From NCBI GenBank assembly GCA_947443645.1, contig CANEXF010000001.1:62001-126000 (forward strand): a DNA stretch of 64,000 nucleotides, given 5' to 3'. The translations under genes and the position numbers were made by a program. This stretch comes from Comamonadaceae bacterium (GTDB taxonomy: Bacteria > Pseudomonadota > Gammaproteobacteria > Burkholderiales > Burkholderiaceae_C). Below are positions 9,559 to 19,446 of the stretch, piece by piece. Positions within the stretch are counted from its first letter, which is position 1, and each line of letters starts with the position of its first letter. The notes under the pieces are model-generated. The model had not been told where the DNA came from, did no database searches, and saw nothing but the letters and a program-made list of their open reading frames with translations.

Positions 9559-9650
9559 CACTATCGGTTTGCGATGGCCGCAGCCTGCCCAGGACCGCGC
9601 CAGCAGCCCCCCTTTTTTGACAGCGTTTCAATTTATCTAGGATTTCGATC

Positions 9651-10715
9651 ATGGCACTCGTATCGATGCGTGAACTGCTGGACCATGCGGCAGTCAACGG
9701 CTACGGCATTCCGGCATTCAACGTCAACAACCTCGAGCAGGTTCAGGCCGTGATGGAAGCCGCCAGGGAAACCGGCGCGCCCGTGATCCTGCAGGCCAGT
9801 GCTGGCGCGCGCAAATACGCGGGCGAAGCCTTTATCAAGCACCTGATTCAGGCGGCCATCGAGATGTACCCGCAGATTCCGCTGGTGATGCATCAGGACC
9901 ACGGCCAGAACCCTGACGTCTGCCAGGGTGCGATCGATCTCGGGTTTTCCTCGGTAATGATGGACGGCTCGCTTGAAGGCGACGGCAAGACCATTGCCAG
10001 CTACGAATACAACGTTGACGTGACCCGAAAAGTCGCCTCGATGGCGCACAAGCTGGGCGTCACGGTTGAAGGTGAACTCGGCTGCCTGGGTTCGCTGGAG
10101 ACCATGCAGGGCGACAAGGAAGACGGCCACGGCACTGACGCTGTCATGACGCGCGAGCAATTGCTGACCGATCCCGAGCAGGCGGCTGATTTCGTCAAGC
10201 AGACCCAGATCGACGCGTTGGCCATCGCGATTGGCACCAGCCACGGCGCCTACAAGTTCACGCGCAAGCCCACCGGCGACATCCTGGCGATTGACCGCAT
10301 CAAGGAAATCCACCGCCGCATTCCGAGCACCCATCTGGTGATGCACGGCTCGTCCTCGGTGCCGCAGGAGATGCTGGCCATCATTCGCCAGTACGGCGGC
10401 CAGATGAAGGAAACCTACGGCGTGCCGGTCGAAGAGATCCAGGAAGCCATCAAGTACGGCGTGCGCAAGATCAATATCGACACCGACATCCGCCTGGCCA
10501 TGACAGGCGCTGTGCGCAAGTTCCTGGCCGAGAACCCTGAAAAGTTCGATGCCCGTGAATGGCTCAAGCCAGCACGTGAAGCCGCCAAGGCGCTGTGCAA
10601 GCAGCGCTACCTCGAGTTCGGCTGTGAAGGCCAGGGCGCCAAGATCAAGGGCGAGAGCCTGCAGGTGGTTGCCGCCAAATACGCCAAGGGTGAGCTGGCG
10701 CAAGTCGTTCACTGA
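9651..10715 (+). CDS. fba: Fructose-bisphosphate aldolase, class II
   Basis: This zinc aldolase splits fructose-1,6-bisphosphate into two triose phosphates. The 354-residue protein has GIPAFNVNN (19-27), MHQDHGQN (80-87, Asp83 and metal ligand His84), VEGELG (139-144), IGTSHGAYK and the C-terminal [11 protein letters not shown] phosphate-binding strand. The length matches the longer class II type. A strong terminator follows at 10755-10790, before purC. Confidence 0.97.
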   Translation: MALVSMRELLDHAAVNGYGIPAFNVNNLEQVQAVMEAARETGAPVILQASAGARKYAGEAFIKHLIQAAIEMYPQIPLVMHQDHGQNPDVCQGAIDLGFSSVMMDGSLEGDGKTIASYEYNVDVTRKVASMAHKLGVTVEGELGCLGSLETMQGDKEDGHGTDAVMTREQLLTDPEQAADFVKQTQIDALAIAIGTSHGAYKFTRKPTGDILAIDRIKEIHRRIPSTHLVMHGSSSVPQEMLAIIRQYGGQMKETYGVPVEEIQEAIKYGVRKINIDTDIRLAMTGAVRKFLAENPEKFDAREWLKPAREAAKALCKQRYLEFGCEGQGAKIKGESLQVVAAKYAKGELAQVVH

Positions 10716-10754
10716 AAAAGCCGCGCCATTCCCTGCGGATTGGCGATAATTTCA

Positions 10755-10790
10755 AGCCCGTGGACTCTGCCTGAGTCGCGCGGGCTTTTT
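10755..10790 (+). terminator. Rho-independent terminator after fba
   Basis: AGCCCG (10755-10760) pairs with CGGGCT (10781-10786), and an inner ACTC pairs with GAGT. Five T follow. It ends 17 bases before the purC ATG, so the purC transcript either starts inside this stretch or reads through it. Confidence 0.7.
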
Positions 10791-10806
10791 CACTTTGTTG
10801 CCCACC

Positions 10807-11715
10807 ATGACCCAAGCACTACACACCTCAGCTCTGACTTCCGTTCCACTGCTTGCCCGCGGCAAGGTGCGCGACAACTACGCCGTCGGCAAGGACCGCC
10901 TGCTGATGGTGGCCAGCGACCGCCTGAGCGCCTTTGACGTGATCCTGGGCGAGCCAATTCCTGGCAAGGGCGCGCTGCTCACGCAGATGGCGCTGTTCTG
11001 GTTTGACAAGCTGGGCTACATCTGCCCCAACCACCTGACCGGTGATGCGCCTGAAAGCGTGGTCACGGCCGCCGAGCTGCCGCAGGTCACGGGCCGCTCC
11101 ATGCTGGTCAAACGGCTCAAGCCGATACCGGTCGAGGCCGTGGTGCGCGGCTACCTTGCTGGCAGCGGCTGGAAGGAATACCAGGACAGCCAGTCGGTCT
11201 GCGGCGTACCGTTGCCGGCCGGTCTGAAAAACGCCAGCAAGCTGCCCGAGTCGATTTTCACGCCTGCGGCCAAAGCTGACGTCGGCGAGCATGACGAAAA
11301 CATCAGCTACGAGCAGGTCGTCAAGATCGTCGGGCCTGAGCTGGCCGCGCAGATCAAGAAACTCAGCCTGGAGATCTACCAGGCAGCGGCTGCCTTTGCG
11401 CTGACTAAAGGCATCATCATTGCCGACACCAAGTTCGAGTTTGGCCTTGATGAAAACGGCACGCTGACCCTGATGGACGAGGTCCTCACGCCGGATTCCT
11501 CACGCTACTGGCCGATCGAAGGCTATGAAGCGGCATTTGCCGCTGGTGAAAACCCGCCCAGCTACGACAAACAGTTTGTCCGCGACTGGCTGGAGAGCGT
11601 GCGCATCAACGGCAAGCCCTGGGACAAAACCCCACCGTCGCCGCGTCTGCCGCAAGAAGTGATTGAGAAAACCGCTGCCAAGTACCAGGAAGCGCTGACG
11701 CGCCTGACGGCGTAG
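10807..11715 (+). CDS. purC: Phosphoribosylaminoimidazole-succinocarboxamide synthase
   Basis: PurC ligates aspartate to CAIR in purine synthesis. The 302-residue protein shows [35 protein letters not shown] and IADTKFEFG, the usual SAICAR synthase landmarks. I place the start at ATG 10807; the open frame also includes TTG codons at 10795 and 10798. It lies in a purC-purE-purK neighbourhood, with convergent ybbN between purC and purE. An R2-type repeat begins 7 bases after the stop. Confidence 0.97.
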   Translation: MTQALHTSALTSVPLLARGKVRDNYAVGKDRLLMVASDRLSAFDVILGEPIPGKGALLTQMALFWFDKLGYICPNHLTGDAPESVVTAAELPQVTGRSMLVKRLKPIPVEAVVRGYLAGSGWKEYQDSQSVCGVPLPAGLKNASKLPESIFTPAAKADVGEHDENISYEQVVKIVGPELAAQIKKLSLEIYQAAAAFALTKGIIIADTKFEFGLDENGTLTLMDEVLTPDSSRYWPIEGYEAAFAAGENPPSYDKQFVRDWLESVRINGKPWDKTPPSPRLPQEVIEKTAAKYQEALTRLTA

Positions 11716-11721
11716 ATAGGT

Positions 11722-11858
11722 TCCCCCCTGCCTCGGCTCACTGCGTGTAGCCGGAACCCCCCTCAAGGGGGCGGCGCCTGCGGCCGGGCAAAGCCCGTTC
11801 CGCGGCCCCAGCTAAACAAGACATCAAACGCAGTGGGGGCGGGCGCAGCCTCCACGGG
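11722..11858. repeat. R2-type GC-rich repeat between purC and ybbN
   Basis: It contains CTCACTGCGTGTAG, CCCCCCTCAAGGGGGCGGCG, then CCTGCGGCCGGGCAAAGCCC. These are the inverted counterparts of R2 elements at 47579, 54166 and 59324. It lies between convergent genes and can form stable hairpins, so it may also limit read-through. Confidence 0.6.
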
Positions 11859-11860
11859 GG

Positions 11861-12757
11861 TCAGCTCAATATCACGCTGCTGAGCCGGCGGCGGTAGGTC
11901 GCGACGGTTGGGTCATCTGGTGGAATCTGGCCGTCCGCCACCTTGGGCTTGGGCACCTCGATGATGTCCAGAATGGCGATATAGGTTTTGCGCGCCAGGT
12001 CTTCTTTCCAGGTTTTGTCGCGCATCAGGATATCGAGCAACTCGTCGAGCGCGTCGGTCCAGCGCTGCTGCGCCATCAGCCAGCGGGCCTTGTCAAAGCG
12101 CGCTTCAAAATCCCGCTTGTTGACTGTAATTTTTGCGTCAAACTGGGCTCCAGCATCTGCTGCGCTTGCGCTGATAGCTACAAAATCAATAGCATTCATC
12201 CAGCGTTGCAGTGAATCAAAGCGGCGCACCGCAGCGGTTTGTGCAATCACGGGCGCAAACGCCACCTTGGCGTCGTCGTCCTGGCCGCGTTGCAGCAGCA
12301 GCTTGACGTAGTCAAAACGCGCATTGTCATTGCCTGGCTCGGCGGCCAGCGTCTGCTTGAGTTCTTCCAACTGCGCCTCGGGGTCGACCTCGGCCGCGAG
12401 TGCTGGCGCTTCTTCTTCGGGCAGGTCCTCGGCCGGCGGCAGGTGTTTGTCTAGAAATTCCTTGACCTTGCCCTCGGGCAGCGCGCCCGAAAAGCCGTCC
12501 ACGGGCTTGCCGTCCATCATCAGGATACAGGTCGGAATGCTGCGAATGCCGAAGGCTGCGCCCAGCTGCTGCTCCTGGTCGGAATCAATCTTGACGAGTT
12601 TGAAACGGCCGGCGTAGTCGGCTTCGACTTTCTCCAGAATCGGGCCCAGCGACTTGCACGGGCCGCACCAGGGCGCCCAGAAGTCGATCAGCACCGGAAT
12701 GTTCATGGAAGCGGCAATCACTTCCTGTTCAAAGTTGGCAACGGTAACGTCAATCAT
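11861..12757 (-). CDS. ybbN: Thioredoxin-TPR co-chaperone (YbbN/CnoX type)
   Basis: The N-terminal thioredoxin domain (about 1-110) has DFWAPWCGPCKSLGP with an active Cys31-Gly-Pro-Cys34 pair and the cis-proline stretch IRSIPTC. It is followed by an acidic linker (about 113-130) and a C-terminal TPR-like helical region with LKQTLAAEPGNDNARFD. The 298-residue layout matches YbbN/CnoX, a holdase linked to chaperonins and protection under oxidative stress. Unlike E. coli YbbN (by recall), the CxxC is intact, so oxidoreductase activity is plausible. An R1 copy lies inside at residues about 187-200 (NAIDFVAISASAADA). Confidence 0.9.
   Translation of the reverse strand: MIDVTVANFEQEVIAASMNIPVLIDFWAPWCGPCKSLGPILEKVEADYAGRFKLVKIDSDQEQQLGAAFGIRSIPTCILMMDGKPVDGFSGALPEGKVKEFLDKHLPPAEDLPEEEAPALAAEVDPEAQLEELKQTLAAEPGNDNARFDYVKLLLQRGQDDDAKVAFAPVIAQTAAVRRFDSLQRWMNAIDFVAISASAADAGAQFDAKITVNKRDFEARFDKARWLMAQQRWTDALDELLDILMRDKTWKEDLARKTYIAILDIIEVPKPKVADGQIPPDDPTVATYRRRLSSVILS
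12158..12197 (-). repeat. R1 mini-repeat inside ybbN
   Basis: On the coding strand the sequence is GCTATTGATTTTGTAGC followed by TATCAGCGCAAGCGC. It matches the left arm of R1 in the UDG-like gene, in the same reading frame (AIDFVA versus AIDSVA). Confidence 0.65.
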
Positions 12758-12893
12758 GGTGGTTTATTTTCGGGTTTGAGGCGCGGATTTCAATCGGGCG
12801 AGGGTAGCACGTCAGCCGGCTTCACCCCAGCCCTTAAAATCAGTCGCTTACGGCGTCCGGCCCTCTCAACGCAAAGACCTTGAAGGTCCTCTT

Positions 12894-13415
12894 ATGACAA
12901 CAAGCAACAATCCATCCCGCCCCGCGAGTCAAGCCATCGTCGGCGTGGTGATGGGCTCCAGCAGCGACTGGGAAACCATGCAGCACGCGGTGCAGATACT
13001 GCAGCAGTTCGGCGTGCCGCACGAAGCCAGTGTGGTGTCTGCGCACCGTATGCCCGATGAGCTGTTTGCCTATGCCGAGCAGGCCCTGGGGCGCGGCCTG
13101 CAGGCCATCATTGCGGGCGCGGGCGGCGCGGCGCATTTGCCGGGCATGCTGGCGGCCAAAACCACTGTTCCGGTGCTGGGCGTGCCGGTGGCGAGCAAGC
13201 ATTTGCAAGGCGTGGATTCGCTGCACAGCATTGTGCAAATGCCCAAGGGCGTGCCGGTCGCGACCTTTGCCATTGGCAACGCTGGCGCTGCCAACGCGGC
13301 ACTGTTCGCGGTGGCCATGCTGGCGCTGCACGACCAGGCGCTGGCCGCCAAGCTGCAGGCTTTCCGGCTTGAGCAGACCGCCGCTGCGCGCGCCATGACC
13401 TTGCCGCCAGCATGA
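12894..13415 (+). CDS. purE: N5-carboxyaminoimidazole ribonucleotide mutase
   Basis: PurE converts N5-CAIR to CAIR in purine synthesis. The 173-residue protein shows [10 protein letters not shown] (20-29), SAHRMPDEL (49-57, active-site His51) and [16 protein letters not shown]. It starts at ATG 12894. The TGA overlaps the purK ATG by 4 bases, so the PurE and PurK subunits are made together. A TAAAAT box at 12835-12840 is a candidate -10. Confidence 0.97.
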   Translation: MTTSNNPSRPASQAIVGVVMGSSSDWETMQHAVQILQQFGVPHEASVVSAHRMPDELFAYAEQALGRGLQAIIAGAGGAAHLPGMLAAKTTVPVLGVPVASKHLQGVDSLHSIVQMPKGVPVATFAIGNAGAANAALFAVAMLALHDQALAAKLQAFRLEQTAAARAMTLPPA

Positions 13416-14674
13416 GCCAGCCTGCTGCATCTCCAGCGCTTCCGGCCGGACTACCGGTTTTTCCTGGCAGCCTCTCGGCTTCGGGCCAGCCGGCCACCTT
13501 GGGCGTGATGGGCGGCGGCCAGCTGGGCCGCATGTTTGTGCATGCCGCGCAGCGTCTGGGTTACTTCACCGCAGTGCTGGATCCGGATCCACAAAGCCCG
13601 GCCGGCCAGGTCAGCCACCACCATGTGCAGACCGCTTATGGCGATCAGCAGGGCTTGTCGCAACTCGCCGCGCTGTGCGCCGCCATCACCACCGAATTTG
13701 AAAACGTGCCGGCCGATGCGCTGCAAACACTTGGCCTGAGCCGGCCGGTCGCGCCTGGTGCGGCCGCCGTGGCGATTGCGCAAGACCGGATTCTTGAGAA
13801 GGCCCGCCTGAGCGCCTGCGCCGCGCTGTCCGGCGTGCACTGCGCGCCTTATGCGGTGATTGAAAGCGCAGCGCAGCTGCAGGCCGTGGCGCCTGACTTG
13901 CTGCCCGGCATTTTGAAAACCGCGCGCATGGGTTACGACGGCAAGGGCCAGGTGCGCGTCGGCAATGCCGCCGAACTTGCGGCGGCCTGGGCTGAACTGA
14001 AGGGCGTGCCTTGCGTGCTTGAAAAGCGCATGCCGCTGAAGTCCGAGTGCTCGGTGATTGTTGCGCGCGGATGGAGCGGCGAAGTCGTGAGCTTTGCGCC
14101 GCAGCGCAATGTGCATGTTGACGGGATTCTCGCCGTCACCCACGCCTATGAAGGAAATGTACCTGCAGCGCTTGCAGCGCGGGCGCAAGCAGCTACTGAA
14201 TCAATAGCAAGCCAGATTCGTTACGTGGGCGTGCTGTGCGTTGAGTTTTTTGTCGTCGATGACGGCAGCGCGCAGGGCGGCCTGATCGTCAATGAGATCG
14301 CGCCACGCCCGCACAACAGCGGCCACTACACCGTGGACGCCTGCGACGTCTCGCAGTTTGACCTGCAAGTGCATGCGATGGCCGGCCTGAGTCTGCCGCG
14401 GCCGCGCCAGCATTCGCCGGCCATCATGCTCAACTTGCTGGGCGAGGTCTGGTTTGACGCCCAGGGACAGGCGCGCACACCCGACTGGCAGGCGGTGCTG
14501 GCCTTGCCCGGCACGCGGCTGCACCTGTATGGAAAGCTCGAAGCGCGCGCCGGCCGCAAGATGGGCCATATCAACATCACCGGCAGCGCGCTGGCCGGCC
14601 CTGCTGGCGTGCTGGCCACGGCCAGGCGGGTCGCCGATATCCTGGGTTTGCCGGGACTGGACGCGCTGTCATGA
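13412..14674 (+). CDS. purK: N5-carboxyaminoimidazole ribonucleotide synthase
   Basis: PurK is an ATP-grasp enzyme that carboxylates AIR using bicarbonate and ATP. The 420-residue protein has about 30 extra N-terminal residues before the core [12 protein letters not shown] (31-42). ATP-grasp motifs follow: [40 protein letters not shown]. An R1 copy occupies residues about 256-268 ([11 protein letters not shown]), just before [12 protein letters not shown], without disrupting the frame. It is coupled by 4-base overlaps to purE upstream and sua5 downstream. Confidence 0.96.
   Translation: MSQPAASPALPAGLPVFPGSLSASGQPATLGVMGGGQLGRMFVHAAQRLGYFTAVLDPDPQSPAGQVSHHHVQTAYGDQQGLSQLAALCAAITTEFENVPADALQTLGLSRPVAPGAAAVAIAQDRILEKARLSACAALSGVHCAPYAVIESAAQLQAVAPDLLPGILKTARMGYDGKGQVRVGNAAELAAAWAELKGVPCVLEKRMPLKSECSVIVARGWSGEVVSFAPQRNVHVDGILAVTHAYEGNVPAALAARAQAATESIASQIRYVGVLCVEFFVVDDGSAQGGLIVNEIAPRPHNSGHYTVDACDVSQFDLQVHAMAGLSLPRPRQHSPAIMLNLLGEVWFDAQGQARTPDWQAVLALPGTRLHLYGKLEARAGRKMGHINITGSALAGPAGVLATARRVADILGLPGLDALS
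14171..14211 (-). repeat. R1 mini-repeat inside purK
   Basis: The minus strand reads GCTATTGATTCAGTAGC followed by TGCTTGCGCCCGC, the clearest full-length R1 core in the window. On the purK strand it encodes [10 protein letters not shown]. Confidence 0.8.
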
Positions 14675-15669
14675 TTCTTCCCGGTAGCGACCCGCTGGCG
14701 CTTGCTGAGGCCGCGCGCCAGATACGTGCCGGTGCCCTGGTCGGTTTTCCGACCGAGACGGTCTACGGCCTGGGTGCTGATGCATCGAACGACCAGGCTG
14801 TGGCCGGCATCTTTGCGGCCAAGGGCCGGCCGGCCAACCACCCCTTGATTGTTCATGTGGCCGATAGCGCGCAGGTCCAGGCGTATGCCAGCGCTGTGCC
14901 GCCGTTTGCCGCGCGCCTGATACAGGCCTTCTGGCCAGGACCGCTGACCGTGATCCTGCCGCGCAAGCCCGGGGTCGCCGCGGCTGCAGCTGGGGGCCAG
15001 GATTCGATAGGCCTGCGCTGTCCTTCCCACCCGGTGGCGCTGGCGTTTTTGCGCGCCTGTCTGGCCTTGGGCGTCAGCGGCGTGGCCGGGCCCAGCGCCA
15101 ACCGCTTTGGCCGTGTCAGTCCGACCACGGCCCGGCATGTGCAGCAAGAGCTGGGCGACGCGCTGCTGGTGCTTGACGGCGGGCCATGCGAGGTCGGCAT
15201 CGAGTCCAGCATTGTCGACTGCACGCGCGGCCAGCCGGTCTTGCTGCGCCCCGGTGTGCTGACGCGCGCGCAGCTCGCTGCTGCTTGCGGCGAGCCGGTG
15301 CTGGAACCCGATGAACTGATCGCACCCCAAAGCCAGGCGCCGCGCGCACCCGGCACACTGGCCTCCCATTACGCGCCGCAGGCCAGCGTGCGCCTGATGG
15401 ACGCCGCCGCGCTGCAGACCGCGCTCGACCTGCTGGGCGCGGATGCCGCCCACATCGCGGTGTATGCGCGCACGCCGCTGCGCATCCAGTCCTCGCAAGT
15501 GCTGCTGCGCCGCATGCCTGACGATGCGCTGGCCACGGCCCAGCAACTGTTTGCGGTGCTGCGCGACTTTGACGCGCAGGGCGTCAAGCTGATCTGGATT
15601 GAAAATCCGCCAGCCCATGCCGACTGGGACGGCGTGCGTGACCGCATGACACGCGCAGCGGCGGTCTGA
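14671..15669 (+). CDS. sua5: L-threonylcarbamoyladenylate synthase (Sua5 type)
   Basis: The enzyme makes threonylcarbamoyl-AMP from threonine, bicarbonate and ATP for t6A at tRNA position 37. The 332-residue protein has the YrdC domain with FPTETVYGLGA (26-36), KGRPANHPLIVHV, GPSANRFG and SSIVDCT. The Sua5 linker APGTLASHYAP and a C-terminal Sua5 domain follow, so it is the long form. Its ATG overlaps the purK stop by 4 bases. TsaB, which acts later in the same pathway, is at 24228. Confidence 0.95.
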   Translation: MILPGSDPLALAEAARQIRAGALVGFPTETVYGLGADASNDQAVAGIFAAKGRPANHPLIVHVADSAQVQAYASAVPPFAARLIQAFWPGPLTVILPRKPGVAAAAAGGQDSIGLRCPSHPVALAFLRACLALGVSGVAGPSANRFGRVSPTTARHVQQELGDALLVLDGGPCEVGIESSIVDCTRGQPVLLRPGVLTRAQLAAACGEPVLEPDELIAPQSQAPRAPGTLASHYAPQASVRLMDAAALQTALDLLGADAAHIAVYARTPLRIQSSQVLLRRMPDDALATAQQLFAVLRDFDAQGVKLIWIENPPAHADWDGVRDRMTRAAAV

Positions 15670-15705
15670 GGCCGCGCTCCTCACTTCAGCCACCAGCTAT
15701 TTGCC

Positions 15706-15981
15706 ATGAGCAAACTCGGCCACACCCGCGACAAGATCTATAAAACGGTCGCGCGCCAGATGCATGGCGTGGTGCCATGCTGGGTCTGCGGCCAGCATGT
15801 GCTGCCGGCAGCGGCAACGCTCGAACACATACAGCCTCTGAGCGAAGGCGGCAACAGCCACGCGACCAACCTGGCCATCAGCCACGAGCTTTGCAACAAC
15901 CAGCGCCACGCCAGCGCGACGCTCAAGCCCTCCATGGCAACGCCAGGCCGGGTGCAACGTGGTGACGATTCCGGCGCCTGA
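15706..15981 (+). CDS. Small HNH endonuclease
   Basis: The 91-residue protein is essentially one HNH domain. It has CWVC (Cys25 and Cys28), then LEHIQPLSEGGNSHATNL (39-56), with the first catalytic His41 and Asn55. SHELCNNQR follows, in which His60 and Cys63 complete a zinc-knuckle arrangement. It lies 36 bases after sua5, possibly at the end of the pur operon. There is no phage or restriction gene beside it. Its target is unknown, and repair or a lost mobile origin are both possible. Confidence 0.85.
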   Translation: MSKLGHTRDKIYKTVARQMHGVVPCWVCGQHVLPAAATLEHIQPLSEGGNSHATNLAISHELCNNQRHASATLKPSMATPGRVQRGDDSGA

Positions 15982-16215
15982 GCTTCGCACCTGCGCTTAG
16001 CCCGCGCGGCTGATGCGCCCGTCCTGCCGGGCTTGTCCTCGGGCCAGACCTGCAGCATCGCCTTGCTGTGCAGCATTAACTCCCCGCCTAGGGTATTCCA
16101 CAGGTTCATTTTTGAAGTTTGAAATTAGCATGCTAACGATGTTGATGATTGCTGCCTGTTCAACTGGCGCGCTTTAATCGATCTGGTTTTTTTCATCCTG
16201 TACAAGGGGTTCCAC

Positions 16216-17664
16216 TTGCAAACTGCAAAGCAATTCATCGACGGTCATTGGCTCACCCAGGTCAGTGGCAGCGAACGCCTGGGCCAGTCCATCAACCCGG
16301 CAACCGGGCAAGTGGCGGCCCTGTTTTGCGACGGCACCCAGGCTGAAGCCGAGGCTGCGGTTGCCGCGGCGCAGCGAGCCTTTGATGCCACGAACTGGAA
16401 GCGCAGCCCGCGTCTGCGCGCAGAAGTCTTGCTGGACTTTGCCGCCAGGCTCGATGCCCGCAAGGAAGAGATTGCCGACTGGCTGGTGACGCTCAACGGC
16501 AAGCTGCGGCGTGAAGCGCTCGGTGAAATTGGCGCGGGCATTTCCGAGCTGCGCTATTACGCAGGTCTGGCGCGCAATCTGTTCGGCCGGGTGCTGGAAG
16601 TCGAGCCGGGCTGCTATTCCTCGCTGGACCGGGAGGCTGCCGGTGTGTGCGCCATCATCCTGCCGTGGAACGCACCGGTGACGCTGCTGGTGCGCTCGCT
16701 CGCGCCGGCGCTCGCCGCCGGCTGCACCGTGGTCATCAAGCCGGCGTGCCAGACGGCCCTGGTCAACAACATGGTGATCGAGTGCCTGAGCTGCGACACG
16801 CGGGTGCCTGCCGGTGTCGTGAATTCGGTCATCGAGTCCGGCTCTGAGGTGTCGCGCTACCTGTGCGAGACCCCAAGCGTTGAGGTCATCAGCTTCACCG
16901 GCTCGTCTGCGGTCGGCAAGATCATCGCGCAGAACACGGCGTCCACGCTCAAGCGCCTGTCGCTGGAGCTTGGCGGCAAGGCGCCGGCGCTGGTGTTTGC
17001 CGATGCGGACATGGACAAAACCGTGGCGGGCATTGTGGCCGGCGGCATGGTGATGGCCGGCCAGCAGTGCACGGCGATTACCCGCGTGCTGGTGGAAGAT
17101 GCGGCTTACGACAGTTTTTCCCTGCGTCTGGTCGAGGCCTTGAAAGCCGTCAAGGTCGGGCCCGGCAATGACCCGAGCTCACAGATGGGTTGCCTGATCG
17201 ATGTGCGCAACCGTGACCGCATCGATGCGCTGATGGATACCGCGCAAGCCACGCAGCGGGTGCTGCTGCGTGGGCGTGCGCCGGGCGGCGCGCTGGCCGC
17301 TGGTGCATTCATCACGCCCAGCCTGGTTGAGGTGCAGGACCTGGCCTCTGATTTCATCCAGAAAGAGCTGTTTGGCCCCTTGCTGGTGATTGAGCGTTTT
17401 GTCAGTGAAGACGAGGCCGTGAGCCGGGCCAATGCCACGCGCTTCGGTCTGGCCGCCAGTGTCTGGAGCACGGACGCGAAAAAATCGCGCCGCATTGCAG
17501 CGCAGCTGCGTTCGGGAACGGTCTGGTCAAACAGCCACAACCGGCTGTTTGCCGAGGCCGAAACCGGCGGCTTTCGTGACAGCGGCTACGGACGGCTGCA
17601 CGGCGTTGAAGGACTCAACGATTTTCTGCAAACCAAACACTTTTACTTCGAGACCAACACGTGA
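16216..17664 (+). CDS. NAD(P)-dependent aldehyde dehydrogenase
   Basis: The 482-residue protein has a full aldehyde dehydrogenase active site: PWNAP (150-154, oxyanion Asn152), IKPA (Lys175), the nucleotide loop FTGSSAVG (227-234), general base Glu251 in LELGGK and nucleophile Cys285 in GQQCTA. The start is probably TTG 16216, because AAGGGG (16204-16209) lies 6 bases before it and the protein begins MQTAKQFIDG as in relatives. Its stop overlaps the next gene's GTG by 4 bases. The neighbouring thiamine-diphosphate enzyme suggests it oxidises the aldehyde formed by decarboxylation of a 2-oxo acid. The substrate is unknown. Confidence 0.93.
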   Translation: MQTAKQFIDGHWLTQVSGSERLGQSINPATGQVAALFCDGTQAEAEAAVAAAQRAFDATNWKRSPRLRAEVLLDFAARLDARKEEIADWLVTLNGKLRREALGEIGAGISELRYYAGLARNLFGRVLEVEPGCYSSLDREAAGVCAIILPWNAPVTLLVRSLAPALAAGCTVVIKPACQTALVNNMVIECLSCDTRVPAGVVNSVIESGSEVSRYLCETPSVEVISFTGSSAVGKIIAQNTASTLKRLSLELGGKAPALVFADADMDKTVAGIVAGGMVMAGQQCTAITRVLVEDAAYDSFSLRLVEALKAVKVGPGNDPSSQMGCLIDVRNRDRIDALMDTAQATQRVLLRGRAPGGALAAGAFITPSLVEVQDLASDFIQKELFGPLLVIERFVSEDEAVSRANATRFGLAASVWSTDAKKSRRIAAQLRSGTVWSNSHNRLFAEAETGGFRDSGYGRLHGVEGLNDFLQTKHFYFETNT

Positions 17665-19391
17665 GCATTCCCGAAAAACACAGTGCCGCCCATTATTTCC
17701 TTGAAGGGCTGACCGAGCTTGGCATCGACTACGTGTTCTCCAACCTCGGAACCGACCATGTGTCGCTGATTGAAGAGCTCGCGCGCTGGGATCTGCAGGG
17801 CCGGCCGCATCCCGAGTTCATGCTTTGCCCGCACGAGAACGTCGCCATGCACATGGCGGCCGGTTTCGCTGCCGTTACGGGCCGTGGGCAGGCGGTGATG
17901 GTGCACGTCGATGCGGGCACGGCCAACTCGGCCATGGGCATGCACAACATGTTTCGTGGTCGGCTGCCCGTGATGCTGATTGCCGGCAAGGCGCCGTTCA
18001 CGCTGCGCGGCGAGCTTGAAGGCTCGCGCGACAACTATGTGCATTTCGTGCAGGACCCATTTGACATCGCCAGCCTGGTGCGGCCCTATGTTAAATGGGA
18101 GTATTCACTGCCCAGTGGCTTGATCGCCAAGGAAGTGCTGCGGCGTGGTCACTCGATGATGCAGAGCGACCCGCAAGGGCCGGTGTATCTGACGCTGCCG
18201 CGTGAAGTGCTGGCCGAACCCGTGGCCGCCGAACAGGTGCGTGCATTTGACAGTCAGCGCTACGGCGCAGTACTGGCCGGTGGCATTGACGCGCCGCGCG
18301 CGCAGGCCATTGCCAGCCAGTTGATGGCTGCCAAGCAGCCGATTGCCGTGACGTCCTACCTGGGCCGCAAGGCCGAGGCGGTCGCGGCGCTGGAAGAGCT
18401 GGCCATGCTGTGTGGTGTGCAGGTCTTTGAGTTCAGCCCCAGCACCTTGTGCGTGCCGCGCAGCTCGCCGTGCTTTGCGGGTTTTGACGCCTCCAAGGCC
18501 ATCGGCAGCGCGGACCTGGGCCTGCTGCTGGATGTCGATGTGCCCTGGCTGCCCAAGTTTGTCCAGGAGAGTCCGCAAACCCGCTGGACACACATCGACG
18601 TTGATCCGATCAAGAAGGATTTCCCGATGTGGGGTTTTGCCACCGACATGCGGGTGCAGGCCGATTGCGCTACCGTGTTGCGTCAGGTCGCTGACATCGT
18701 GCGCGCGCAGGCCAGCGATGAATTTCACCGCCAGGTCACCGAGCGCATTGCCGGCTGGGCCGCGCCGCGCCAGGAGCGTCTGGCAGCGGTCGCCAGGGCA
18801 GCGGAAAACCCGGGCAAGGCCGGTGCGATTTCTGCCGCCTACTTTTGCGCGGTGTTGGGCGCGGCCATTGCGCCTGAAGACATCGTGATCAACGAAGCCA
18901 TTCGCAACGCGCCTTCCGTGCTGAACCAGATCCCGCGCAGCCAGGCGCACACGCTGCTGTGTGCTGCCGGTGGTGGCCTGGGCTACAGCGGCGGCATGGC
19001 GCTGGGCGCCAAGCTGGCCAATCCCGGGGTGCGCGTGCTGCAAATCGTCGGTGACGGAGGTTTTCATTTCTCCACACCGACCTCGGTGTACGCGACCGCG
19101 CAACGCTATGCGCTGCCGATCTTCACCGTGGTGCTGGACAACGGCGGCTGGCAGGCGGTCAAAGAGGCCGTGTTGCGCGTTTATCCCGACGGCTCGGCTG
19201 CCCAGGCCAATGAATTCCAGGCGCGCCTGCAGGGCCAGCACCGGCATTTCGAGAAAGTCGCCGAGGCCTTTGGCGCGTATGGCGAATGCGTGTCTGATCC
19301 AGCCGAGGTCGATGCGGCGATTGCGCGCTGCCTCAAGGCGGTGGACGCTGGCCAGGCCGCGGTGCTCAATGTGCAGCTTGGCCTTCAATAG
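17661..19391 (+). CDS. Thiamine-diphosphate-dependent enzyme of the acetolactate synthase/decarboxylase family
   Basis: The 576-residue protein has the three-domain layout of this superfamily. CPHENVAMHMAAGFAA carries the cofactor-activating Glu59, a central domain covers about 200-340, and the C-terminal thiamine-diphosphate motif is GDGGF (464-468) ending LDNGGW (492-497). The usual second Asn of the GDG..NN motif is Gly here, which is a common variation. It starts at GTG 17661, overlapping the dehydrogenase stop. No acetolactate synthase regulatory subunit is nearby. A 2-oxo-acid decarboxylase or carboligase in a catabolic operon fits best, but the substrate cannot be named. Confidence 0.88.
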   Translation: MSIPEKHSAAHYFLEGLTELGIDYVFSNLGTDHVSLIEELARWDLQGRPHPEFMLCPHENVAMHMAAGFAAVTGRGQAVMVHVDAGTANSAMGMHNMFRGRLPVMLIAGKAPFTLRGELEGSRDNYVHFVQDPFDIASLVRPYVKWEYSLPSGLIAKEVLRRGHSMMQSDPQGPVYLTLPREVLAEPVAAEQVRAFDSQRYGAVLAGGIDAPRAQAIASQLMAAKQPIAVTSYLGRKAEAVAALEELAMLCGVQVFEFSPSTLCVPRSSPCFAGFDASKAIGSADLGLLLDVDVPWLPKFVQESPQTRWTHIDVDPIKKDFPMWGFATDMRVQADCATVLRQVADIVRAQASDEFHRQVTERIAGWAAPRQERLAAVARAAENPGKAGAISAAYFCAVLGAAIAPEDIVINEAIRNAPSVLNQIPRSQAHTLLCAAGGGLGYSGGMALGAKLANPGVRVLQIVGDGGFHFSTPTSVYATAQRYALPIFTVVLDNGGWQAVKEAVLRVYPDGSAAQANEFQARLQGQHRHFEKVAEAFGAYGECVSDPAEVDAAIARCLKAVDAGQAAVLNVQLGLQ

Positions 19392-19446
19392 ATTCCCGCA
19401 AGCGCACAGGCGCTGCACCTCACCCGATTCACCTCAGGAGCAAAGC

